Assembly (NCBI RefSeq): GCF_026385475.1
Contig: NZ_JANIDW010000004.1
Span: forward strand, 21,335 to 85,334
DNA length: 64,000 nucleotides
From: Bombella saccharophila
GTDB lineage: Bacteria; Pseudomonadota; Alphaproteobacteria; Acetobacterales; Acetobacteraceae
Reading direction: 5' to 3'
This document shows, one piece after another, positions 26,648 to 35,257 of the stretch (position 1 is its first letter; each line of letters starts with the position of its first letter). Made by a program: the position numbers and the translations under genes. The notes under the pieces were generated by a model, which had not been told where the DNA came from, did not search any database, and saw only the letters and a program-made list of their open reading frames with translations.

Positions 26648-27892
26648 TTATATCGCCTCCCGGCCTGTCATCCTGCATATGAGTGCTTCATATTGAGCCA
26701 AATACTGCTCCATATCCAATAACTTTTCTGCCTTTTGGCGTACATTATAGCTCAGTCGTTCCCCTAATGTACGGTTTTCCAAAAGATTCAACACAGCGTC
26801 ACTTAACGCCTCTGGCTTTAAAAACGGCACCAAAAGCGCCGTTTCCTGGTGCGTTAGATACTCCTGCACAGGGGCTGTATCACTTGCTACCAAGGGGCAC
26901 CCTAATGCCATTGCCTCCCGCAATGACCATGACAATACAAAAGGATAGGTCAAATACACATGTGCATCCGAGCGTTGTAAAACACGAATCATCTGCTCCC
27001 GCTCTAGCCAGCCTACAAAATGAATCCGCGAAAGGTCTAACTGGCCCTCAAGTTCTTTTAACATCGTCTCACGCCAGTTTCCCCCACCAATAGGCGGTAC
27101 ACCGTAACTCACCTCATCCCCGCCCATAAGGATCACTCGGCAATCCGGTCGTGCCTTTAATAAAGCTGGTAGAGCACGCATCATACTATGGAAACCACGA
27201 TAAGGCTCTAAATTACGCGCAGCATATGTCACGAGCTTTTCATACGGGGCCACCCTCACCGTACCAAGCTGGAAAGGCTTTTGCCGGATTGTGGGGTCAG
27301 GACGGCACTGCGTTAAATTCACACCCTCATCTAACAAAATCAACTTATCCTGCGCCCAGTCTGGATAAGTTGCCTTCTGAAAATGTGTAGGCGTTTGCCC
27401 CAACCCCGGCCCCGCTAGCGCCTGGAGGTTGACCGCATTTTTACACCGCACCAATAACCCAGCATTCTCCGGCATGGGAAACTCTGGATCAAACCCCGTA
27501 TCGCGCCCTGTAAGGCCATAATAAAATTCAAAATACCCTAATAAAGGGACACCGGGGAAAACAGCATCTAAATTTAAAAGCTCTCCCCAACCGTGATGGC
27601 CAATAATAATATCAGGCTGGAAGCCTAAATCCTTTAAAGAACGCGCAACAGCTGCAATCGCCTCTGCCCGGCGAATAGCATAGTCAAACTCCCCTACAAA
27701 AGGATGAGCCTTTCCCCGCTCAACCTCTGGCAAGCGATATAATACGCGACGCACCCCCGGAATATCCGGCCCTTTACCCGCTGTAATAAACACAACATCA
27801 TGTTCCGGCTTACGGCCAAGACGAGCCACGATATGGGCATATTGTGCCGGGAAACTCTGATGAACAAAAAGAAAACGCACCCGCTCCCCCAA
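26648..27892 (-). CDS. GT4-family glycosyltransferase
   Basis: This 414-residue GT-B-fold enzyme has an N-terminal Rossmann domain (RFLFVHQSFPAQYAHIVARL; PDIIIGHHGWGELL). The C-terminal donor domain has VILMGGDEVSYG, HFVGWLEREQMIRVLQRSDA and the nucleotide-sugar-binding SWSLREAMALGCPLVASDTA, with E as in the EX7E motif. It transfers a sugar from a nucleotide donor in the cytoplasm. It lies between the ChW-like gene and the small unknown in the leftward cluster, suggesting glycosylation of a protein or glycan made or exported by this cluster. Confidence 0.88.
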   Translation of the reverse strand: MGERVRFLFVHQSFPAQYAHIVARLGRKPEHDVVFITAGKGPDIPGVRRVLYRLPEVERGKAHPFVGEFDYAIRRAEAIAAVARSLKDLGFQPDIIIGHHGWGELLNLDAVFPGVPLLGYFEFYYGLTGRDTGFDPEFPMPENAGLLVRCKNAVNLQALAGPGLGQTPTHFQKATYPDWAQDKLILLDEGVNLTQCRPDPTIRQKPFQLGTVRVAPYEKLVTYAARNLEPYRGFHSMMRALPALLKARPDCRVILMGGDEVSYGVPPIGGGNWRETMLKELEGQLDLSRIHFVGWLEREQMIRVLQRSDAHVYLTYPFVLSWSLREAMALGCPLVASDTAPVQEYLTHQETALLVPFLKPEALSDAVLNLLENRTLGERLSYNVRQKAEKLLDMEQYLAQYEALICRMTGREAI

Positions 27893-27906
27893 TCAACCTT
27901 GGGTTA

Positions 27907-28857
27907 TTACGCTTTAGAAGAACGAGTCCGCGTATTCGTACCACCTTGCTTAATCGCTTTCCCCTCCCCTGCGGTGGAGGAAGCCTTTACACTCTTCCGC
28001 TGTCGTAGCGGAACAAAACTCACGCAAAACGCTTCCAGCGGGGCAAGGCTCTCTGCCTGCAAAGCATCATCCTCTCCCTCAGTCAGAGTGCTTTCCGTCC
28101 CATCGGTAAAACATGCCGTCAGCTCAAGCGACCAGTTTTGCGCTGCTGCCTCCTTCAACCGGACACGTAACCCAAGAATCGGCAAAGACATCCCACGTGA
28201 ACCGCAGAACTGTCCGCCCTCAGCCCATGGTGACAACCATCCACGCCCTAGCACAGCCTGATATTCTATATCACTCGCCTTAATATCATCCCCAGATGGT
28301 GTAATGGAGAAACCCTCAACCCACCTCTTACTATCTTTTTTACCGACCCATTCTCCCACGGCACAGCCCACATCACCACGCCGCTGCACATGCGCAATTA
28401 CCTCATGCGTACCCTGCCCCGCAGCCCCAGAGACAGATGCCCGGCCTGTACCAGCCTCTCCCGTTGCAATTGAGGCCACATTCTCCCCAGCTACCTGCCC
28501 AGCAGGAACCCCACCAATAAGACGAATGACCTGCAAGCGCGGGGCTTCCCCCCCTGTTTGACCATCCTGATAGGTCGTCACCATAATGCCAGCAGGACCA
28601 CGACGAATACGCACCAACGCCGCACTATTAGCCGCCCCCATCCAGCCATCCTCTGCAAAGGTTACAACCTCCACAGCATCCTCAGGAGAACCCGGCGCAC
28701 GCGATATCCGAATCCCCGGCAATCCACTCGGCCCTGCCTCCATCTGCCCTGGCGCATGGAACACACAAAACACCCCCGCATCCAACGTCATCACGTGCGC
28801 ACCTGCCTTCAGATCCGTTATATGATGACGGGGTTGGTCTTTCTCTGTATCGGGCAT
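27907..28857 (-). CDS. Hypothetical protein with ChW-like (hydrophobic W) segment
   Basis: The 316-residue protein has no signal peptide. It has a beta-rich N-terminal part (HVMTLDAGVFCVFHAPGQ; VRIRRGPAGIMVTTYQ). The segment from about 185 to 250 (IEYQAVLGRGWLSPWAEGGQ, then GSRGMSLPILGLRVRLK) resembles the clostridial hydrophobic-W repeat pattern of a GW, a second W, GQxxG and a final I/L-rich strand. The tail is Lys/Ser-rich and likely disordered. ChW modules occur on secreted surface proteins. Here it sits among glycosyltransferases and downstream of a type I exporter, so it may be a glycan-recognition factor or a secreted target. The similarity was judged by eye. Confidence 0.6.
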   Translation of the reverse strand: MPDTEKDQPRHHITDLKAGAHVMTLDAGVFCVFHAPGQMEAGPSGLPGIRISRAPGSPEDAVEVVTFAEDGWMGAANSAALVRIRRGPAGIMVTTYQDGQTGGEAPRLQVIRLIGGVPAGQVAGENVASIATGEAGTGRASVSGAAGQGTHEVIAHVQRRGDVGCAVGEWVGKKDSKRWVEGFSITPSGDDIKASDIEYQAVLGRGWLSPWAEGGQFCGSRGMSLPILGLRVRLKEAAAQNWSLELTACFTDGTESTLTEGEDDALQAESLAPLEAFCVSFVPLRQRKSVKASSTAGEGKAIKQGGTNTRTRSSKA

Positions 28858-28983
28858 GTTTTCTCCAGTAGGCCGAGACTACAAAAATGCAGAACCTATT
28901 TGCATAGAACCGCTTGAAATGTCACTGTTAAGGTACCTTATTTTAAGCTATTCTGCAAAACACACCTCTAAAGCTCATTCTCA

Positions 28984-31959
28984 CTATCGTCCTAGTGCCA
29001 TAAAGAGGGCTGCCAGCCGGTCAACTGGCAGGCCCAAGGGCACGACACGCCCCCAATCTGGCCCTGCTCGTTTTATCCGTTCAGCAGCCGCCCCAATATC
29101 AAACCCTATGACAGCCAACCCTGCCCTCCATAACCATCCTAGCGCATAACACCAGGTTTCTGGCGCGATAGAGGGCAAAAAGCCTATGTCAGCCCCACTC
29201 TCTCGGATAAGCGCATACGTATCTACATCCTCGTAAGAGCCAGTCACCTTTATCCCAGCCTTTAGCAGACTCTCATCATCATGAGTGCCGCCAATCACTG
29301 TTAGCCGCAATGGAAGATTATGCTGCTGAATATAATGACCTAGTGTCAAAACTATGTCATAACCCTTCCAACGACTAATACCCCCTAAGATAATAACCTG
29401 TAGAGGCCGTTCTTTCACAATAAAGTGATTGTGACGCAATGGACCAGGTGCGGAGCATATTTGCTCATCATCCTCTAAAGATTCTCTCTCGACCGGATTA
29501 TTAATTGATATATGACGTTCTAGTCGCTTTGCAGCATCTTCACTAGGGGCCACAACCCGGCTTGCTTCATTCAGCTCTTTCGTCGAGCGCGCAATTAAAT
29601 CAGGTAGGCTAATTCCTACCTCTGCTGGGGCATCACCTCGCGCTAGACAAGCGGCGCATCCCGTTAAAGACGGTTCTCCGCAATAACGGCCCTCTTCATT
29701 TAACAAAGCAATACGCGGGCAAAACCAAATGTGATCATGAACATACACTTCATAAGGCACATCCAGCTTATGATGTAACTGCCGCATAGCAGGTTCATGG
29801 CCCAACAAATGATGCCAAAAAACGCGCACCACCCCCATTGCCTGCAAAAACGCTACTAAGATGGGATATTCTTCTGGCAAACAAAATATCAGATTAGGGG
29901 CCTCCACCCCGTCTATAGGGCTAACAATCCGACATCCTTCTTGCGTGGGCTCTATAATAAAGGGCAGCACATCATTTTTACTTAACCGAGTCGCATGTTC
30001 TTTTGTAGCACGCGCGACACCCCCACCACCCCGATGTTGGAGCAACACCACCGCACTGGAAAAACGCGCCCGATGCTGGGCCATGCGCTGCCAATCCAAC
30101 TGCCTCCAGAAAACACGCAGCGGCTCCGCCTGCTTCCACCGCTGGATCGCTGCATCATAACCGGGATAAAGGCGATTCAGAATCGTAAGATTCCGCTGCA
30201 AAAGCGGGCTGCCTTCGGCCCCAAAAGAGCCATGACCATAATGCAGAACATACACATCCGCCCCCACAAGATGCGTAAAACCTGCCTCACTAGCCCTTAG
30301 GCAAAAATCATTTTCCTCCCCATAACCTTGCGCAAAATACGCCCCCCGTAATCGTCCTACCGCTTTAAGACACGCAGCCGAAACAGCCATGCAAAACCCA
30401 TTTGCTGTCGGTAAGCTCACATGAAGTGGCATGGCCTCCGCTTGTTGTTGGCACAACGCATCTAGCGCGGCGGCTTCTTGCACAGATGGAGCGGGATTGT
30501 CACGATTCGGCACCGGGTAAGAGGTCAACCCGCCCGCATTAGAGAGCGGCGTGACCGTCCCCACCCCCGCTTGGCCCAACCAACGGCGCAATCGTTCTAC
30601 CCACGGGCCAAAGACAAGCGTATCGCTATTAAGCCAAATGACATCCCACCCCTCTGGCACCAAAGCAAGGCCGGTATTAATGCTCTCCACAAACCCTTGA
30701 TTACGCTCATGACGCTTAATCAGCACACGCCCCTCTTGTGCGAGAGAGAGGAGATACGTACGCAAAGCTGCCTCTGGAGACGCATCATCGACAATAATAA
30801 CCCGGCATGAAGGGGGAATGGTCGCTAACACGCTCTCTACACAAGCTTGCACCATAGCTTTATCCCGATAAACAGGGATAATCACCGCGCATCCCGCTGC
30901 TACCGTGCTTTGCTGCCCCTTACCCACATGCTTACGCGCCTTCCGGCAACCTTCCCGCGTCCAGCCTTTCCGCTTATTCCCAGTAGATGAGGGCGATTGC
31001 ATCAACTGCACAAGGGCCGGGTCTAACGGCGCGCCCTGTAACAACCTGCCATAACCATCATAAAAGCCCGTCCGCTTTACCGCTAAGTCTGGCCATGCCT
31101 CATAGGGAAGGTAAAACCCATAAGGACGCTGCAAAAGAGCCGTGCTGCTAAAGCCCTCCGCTAGCCCCTCTATCTTTATCGGTGTTTTATGACCATCCAC
31201 CCTAATAGTGGGCACAGCCCCCGGCTCTCCGGGGTACCATAACCATCCGCGTACCCCTTGGGCCTCTGGCGTGATGAGGGAATGACAGCGTATCACGGCC
31301 TGAAGGTCAATCTGGCCTCCTAACACAGTATGGCCATCACAAATAAGATGGAGGCGTTCCCCACGCCACCACGGGCCTTTCTGTTGAGGGACATGCTCTG
31401 CGAGGTCATACATACCGCTAGAGAACGGCCCTAAAGGGGCATCATCTAAAAACACCGTCACCGGTTCTCTAACGCGCAGCCATAACACCCCCGCGCACGA
31501 CAATGATGCCCATCCAACAGCCTTTATAGAGGCCGCAATGCCATCCATTAACACATCATGCCCGACCCCAAGGCTATTACGCGCTAAGACCTGCCCTATA
31601 ACATGGGCTGCCTCCACAGCTTGCCCGCTGCGCCACAACACACCTGCAAGGGCAAGACCAGCCTCCCTAACCCCACACCGCTTCCATATTCTCATTAACC
31701 GTGGGAGGGCCCACCCTATATCGCCACCTTCCAATAAAGCCACAGCATAGGTGAAGCTAACCGTATCATCCCTGCCCGATAGACGCTCCGCCCGCCCTAA
31801 CCAAAACAAGCCTTCCTCTCGCGCACCCCGCCTTAAACACTCAACCCCTTGGTCAAACATTCTATGCAGCTCACGCATATGCTGCGCTTGCCAGCGGGCT
31901 TCCTCCTGCGGGGTGCAAAAACGACCATATCCCGGAATGAACGTATTTGGTGTTTTCAC
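28984..31959 (-). CDS. Multidomain glycosyltransferase, GT2 plus GT4
   Basis: The 991-residue protein has three parts. A helical N-terminus resembling repeat scaffolds (MRELHRMFDQGVECLRRGAR) leads to a beta-rich insert. A family-2 glycosyltransferase domain begins near residue 355 (AVIIPVYRDKAMVQACVESV, VDDAS, WLNSDT, GYGEENDFCLRASEAG). From about 630 a second glycosyltransferase of GT4 type ends in GGISRWKGYDIVLTLG and FLPSIAPETWCYALGWLWRA. Such fusions usually add two different sugars in turn. Its ATG overlaps the stop of the Sel1-repeat gene by 4 nt. Confidence 0.87.
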   Translation of the reverse strand: MKTPNTFIPGYGRFCTPQEEARWQAQHMRELHRMFDQGVECLRRGAREEGLFWLGRAERLSGRDDTVSFTYAVALLEGGDIGWALPRLMRIWKRCGVREAGLALAGVLWRSGQAVEAAHVIGQVLARNSLGVGHDVLMDGIAASIKAVGWASLSCAGVLWLRVREPVTVFLDDAPLGPFSSGMYDLAEHVPQQKGPWWRGERLHLICDGHTVLGGQIDLQAVIRCHSLITPEAQGVRGWLWYPGEPGAVPTIRVDGHKTPIKIEGLAEGFSSTALLQRPYGFYLPYEAWPDLAVKRTGFYDGYGRLLQGAPLDPALVQLMQSPSSTGNKRKGWTREGCRKARKHVGKGQQSTVAAGCAVIIPVYRDKAMVQACVESVLATIPPSCRVIIVDDASPEAALRTYLLSLAQEGRVLIKRHERNQGFVESINTGLALVPEGWDVIWLNSDTLVFGPWVERLRRWLGQAGVGTVTPLSNAGGLTSYPVPNRDNPAPSVQEAAALDALCQQQAEAMPLHVSLPTANGFCMAVSAACLKAVGRLRGAYFAQGYGEENDFCLRASEAGFTHLVGADVYVLHYGHGSFGAEGSPLLQRNLTILNRLYPGYDAAIQRWKQAEPLRVFWRQLDWQRMAQHRARFSSAVVLLQHRGGGGVARATKEHATRLSKNDVLPFIIEPTQEGCRIVSPIDGVEAPNLIFCLPEEYPILVAFLQAMGVVRVFWHHLLGHEPAMRQLHHKLDVPYEVYVHDHIWFCPRIALLNEEGRYCGEPSLTGCAACLARGDAPAEVGISLPDLIARSTKELNEASRVVAPSEDAAKRLERHISINNPVERESLEDDEQICSAPGPLRHNHFIVKERPLQVIILGGISRWKGYDIVLTLGHYIQQHNLPLRLTVIGGTHDDESLLKAGIKVTGSYEDVDTYALIRESGADIGFLPSIAPETWCYALGWLWRAGLAVIGFDIGAAAERIKRAGPDWGRVVPLGLPVDRLAALFMALGR

Positions 31960-33752
31960 GATGCTGTATAATCTACCGCATGAGACGATGCGGTTTGAAT
32001 CTCCTCTAGCAAGCGTTTCGCCCGCTCGATACCCTGCTGTGCCGCTTGGCCAAGCCAGTAGCGGGCCTGCTCTTCATCCTTCTCGCCTCCTAGCCCTTTC
32101 AACAAATAACGCCCTAACATCATCTGCCCTAAACCGTGGCCCCGTTGTGCTGCCTCCTCAAAATAATGCCGCGCACGGGGAAGGTCGGCAGGGACGTTGT
32201 GCCCACCCCCATACATCGCTCCAAGGGAGAAATACGCCTCTACCAAGCCACCCTCTGCCGCCTGATGGTACAGCTCCAACGCGCGGGCATGGTCTTTAAT
32301 CCCCCCGACCTGCCCCGTCACAAAAATCTGCGCCACGCTCGCACAAGCCTCTGGCATCCCTTGCCGCGCCGCTTTTTCCATCCACATCAACCCGTAACGC
32401 TGATTCCTAGTAACGCCACGCCCCTCAAACAGCATACGGCCATACCAATATTGAGCATTTACCACGCCCTCCCGTGCAAGGCCGAACCAATAAAACGCAT
32501 TTGTCTCATCAGCAGACGCCCCGATCCCTTGGGCTAAACACACACCAAGGTTGAAAGCACCTAGCAGATCACCCCCTTCAGCTTGCCGCCGTAAACGCTT
32601 TTGGAGGTCAAAGCGTTCTTCATCAGGACGAGACACACCAGCGAGAACGAGATTACCAAAATCGGCATCCGCACGGTGATCTCCTCGCATAGCGGCGAAA
32701 TTAAACCAATAAGCCGCCTTCTCCTCATCCCGTACAACGCCCGTCCCAGTCAGATACAGCACGGCCAGCACACGCGCAGCGGGGGTATGATTTTGCTCTG
32801 CTGCAAGCTCGTACCATCGAGCCGCCTCCGCAGGGCGATGGAGAAAATCTTCCCCACGAATATATAAATCCCCCAGCAAAGCCGCAGCTTCAGGATCGCC
32901 ACCATAGGCCGCACGACGCAGCCAACTTTCCGCCTGTACAAGGTTTACATCAACACCAACACCCTTAAGCAGCATCAACCCATAACGCGCTTGGGCCGAA
33001 GGTATCTCTAGCTCTGCGGCCTTGCCATAATATGTGGCCGCTTTCTCAGCATCGCGCGGTTGGCCTCCAACGCCATGCTCATAAAGCCAGCCCATCGCTG
33101 CACTCGCAATACCAACGCCGCTATCTGCCGCACGCTGAAGAAGAGCAATCGCATAAGCACGCTGGCTATCATCCACCGCGTCGTCCAGCAAAATAAGGCC
33201 CAACCCCAAGGCCCCTTGCATAGACCCACCCCGTACGGCCTCCCCGTACCAGTGGCGCGCCGCTGCACGATCCTGCACCTCCTCGGGACCGTGGTTAAAA
33301 ATATGCCCTAATAGCGCTTGAGATTCGACATGGCCCGCCGCCGCTCCATGCTCTGCCCAAAAACGCGCTTGTACAAAATCCGGCTCATATGGGTCTGCCT
33401 CATCCTCATAAGCAGCCGTATTATACAGCCCTTCATCCACCGAGGCAGGTGCCCTCGGGTCAAACTCTTTCGGCAAACCCATGGCAAATAAGGTTGCCAA
33501 AGTAAAACAGGCATCTGCCATCCCAGAGCGGGCAGCACGATAAGTCCAACGGGCTCCTTCCTCCAACGAGGCTGGCGTCCCTTGCCCTGCCAAATAACAT
33601 TGCCCCACCCGGTAAGCAGCCTCTGGCACACCAGAGCTTGCTAACCGTGCCAGTAAAGAGAAGGCCTGTGGCGCTCTCCCCTGCTCTTGCAACCGTTTTG
33701 CACGGTTCAGCTTACGGGGGACAGAGTCAAGAAATGCAAATCGGCGCGCCAT
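31956..33752 (-). CDS. Sel1-like repeat protein
   Basis: This 598-residue solenoid is built of about a dozen Sel1-type TPR-like repeats of 36-44 residues. Examples are ARWTYRAARSGMADACFTLA, AATYYGKAAELEIPSAQARY and ARYWLGQAAQQGIERAKRLL. No signal peptide is visible, so it is probably cytoplasmic. Sel1 proteins are adaptor scaffolds that hold protein complexes. Position between the HlyD adaptor and the GT2/GT4 enzyme suggests it couples glycosylation with export; this is inference. Confidence 0.92.
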   Translation of the reverse strand: MARRFAFLDSVPRKLNRAKRLQEQGRAPQAFSLLARLASSGVPEAAYRVGQCYLAGQGTPASLEEGARWTYRAARSGMADACFTLATLFAMGLPKEFDPRAPASVDEGLYNTAAYEDEADPYEPDFVQARFWAEHGAAAGHVESQALLGHIFNHGPEEVQDRAAARHWYGEAVRGGSMQGALGLGLILLDDAVDDSQRAYAIALLQRAADSGVGIASAAMGWLYEHGVGGQPRDAEKAATYYGKAAELEIPSAQARYGLMLLKGVGVDVNLVQAESWLRRAAYGGDPEAAALLGDLYIRGEDFLHRPAEAARWYELAAEQNHTPAARVLAVLYLTGTGVVRDEEKAAYWFNFAAMRGDHRADADFGNLVLAGVSRPDEERFDLQKRLRRQAEGGDLLGAFNLGVCLAQGIGASADETNAFYWFGLAREGVVNAQYWYGRMLFEGRGVTRNQRYGLMWMEKAARQGMPEACASVAQIFVTGQVGGIKDHARALELYHQAAEGGLVEAYFSLGAMYGGGHNVPADLPRARHYFEEAAQRGHGLGQMMLGRYLLKGLGGEKDEEQARYWLGQAAQQGIERAKRLLEEIQTASSHAVDYTAS

Positions 33753-33769
33753 ACGTGCAAGGCCTCCCT

Positions 33770-35257
33770 TTAGGAAGGCTCTTTCATACCGTCTGTCGCA
33801 ACAGGTATGGCACGACTAAACAGATATTCCAAAATAGTCCGTTTACCGACATCAATATCAGCCGAAACAGGCATACCCGGGCTCGGATGGAAAAAGGAAG
33901 GTTGGCCATGGAGGGTATATTTATCAATCTTCAACCGGACACGATAGAAAATCGCAGCCCCGCCGCCTTTTATCAAAGCGGACGGATCAATCCCTGCGCG
34001 AATATTTCCTTCCACCATCTCCGGCGGCAAAAATGTATCGGCACTGATAAGACGAACCGTCCCCTTAGCCCCACCATATTGCGCGTAAGGAAAACTTGCG
34101 AATTTAACAATCGCATGATGTCCTTCCCGCACATACGCACTATCTTGCGGGCTCATAATCGCTTCGACCTCCATCCCTGTATCGGTTGGCTCTAACGTCA
34201 CAACCCTTACAGAAGGCGAAACCATTGCTCCGACAGAAATAGGGGCGATTGTTAGGACAATCCCATTGGCAGGCGCACGGAGGTCGATATCCTTTTGCGC
34301 CTCACGCCCCCTGCGATACTGGCTTCTCATTTGGTCTAATCGCCGCTCGCTAAGAACAAGCTGATTATATATGCTAACCTTCCAAGACTGCACATAACTA
34401 TCCCGCTGCGCTTGGAGGGCAACAAGGCGATTTTGCGTCCCCCCCACATCTTGCTGCGCAGCAATGAGCAGTCGCTCGGTATCCATCACCGCATCCTGCG
34501 CGCCCAACGTGGACAAGCGAGAACCTACAGCCTCCTTTTGCTCACGCTGGCGCATGTCTAACACAGCCTGTGTTACACGCAGCTTGCTGCTATACATCGC
34601 CACATTGCCCTTGGCCGCTTGTAGGTCATTCTGCATCCCGGCAATACGACGATCATAATCCTGCAAATGCGCTTGGTAATCAGCCTGCATTTTTAGGAAT
34701 ACGTCCTCTTGCTGAAGAGACGCCGGCACATTCATATCAACATGGTAAGTCTGATTATTCGCCTGCGCTTTCAGCCGAGCTACCTCAGCTTGGAGAGAGA
34801 GCATCTGGGCGGAAAGATTCTCCATATCCACATCGCTCAATGTCGGGTCCAACCGGGCCATAATCTGCCCTTTACGAACATATTGCCCCACACTGACATT
34901 AATGGATTTTACACGCCCAGAGCCACTTGGCTGTACAATGACAATTGGCTCTGTTGAGATAAGCCGACCTGTTGCCGTCACCACCTTATTGACTGGGAAA
35001 AGCCCCATCGCCGCAACAGATGCCAACACCAATGAACCCACAATCCACACAATATAACGGGCTGATGCCGTCATGGGCATATTTACAAGCCCTAATGTCG
35101 GAGAGTGGAACTCTAACAACGCAACAGGCATATCATGAGGTGCGAAAGGATCATCCGCTTTACGCGGGCCTTGGGCATGACCATCCTCCACCGGGACAGT
35201 TGCCGCATTCTCTTCCCGCTGAGAGTTAGGGCTGGTCTCTTTAGGATCGCTCATCAT
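33770..35257 (-). CDS. Type I secretion periplasmic adaptor (HlyD family)
   Basis: The 495-residue membrane fusion protein has a cytoplasmic N-terminus of about 65 residues and one transmembrane segment (IVWIVGSLVLASVAAMGLF). A lipoyl half (VIVQPSGSGRVKSINVSVGQ), a long coiled coil and a C-terminal beta-barrel (VDLRAPANGIV type: DIDLRAPANGIVLTIAPISV) follow. This is HlyD/LapC architecture. Its start overlaps the ABC transporter stop by 4 nt, so the two form one export system. No TolC-type gene is adjacent. Confidence 0.93.
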   Translation of the reverse strand: MMSDPKETSPNSQREENAATVPVEDGHAQGPRKADDPFAPHDMPVALLEFHSPTLGLVNMPMTASARYIVWIVGSLVLASVAAMGLFPVNKVVTATGRLISTEPIVIVQPSGSGRVKSINVSVGQYVRKGQIMARLDPTLSDVDMENLSAQMLSLQAEVARLKAQANNQTYHVDMNVPASLQQEDVFLKMQADYQAHLQDYDRRIAGMQNDLQAAKGNVAMYSSKLRVTQAVLDMRQREQKEAVGSRLSTLGAQDAVMDTERLLIAAQQDVGGTQNRLVALQAQRDSYVQSWKVSIYNQLVLSERRLDQMRSQYRRGREAQKDIDLRAPANGIVLTIAPISVGAMVSPSVRVVTLEPTDTGMEVEAIMSPQDSAYVREGHHAIVKFASFPYAQYGGAKGTVRLISADTFLPPEMVEGNIRAGIDPSALIKGGGAAIFYRVRLKIDKYTLHGQPSFFHPSPGMPVSADIDVGKRTILEYLFSRAIPVATDGMKEPS

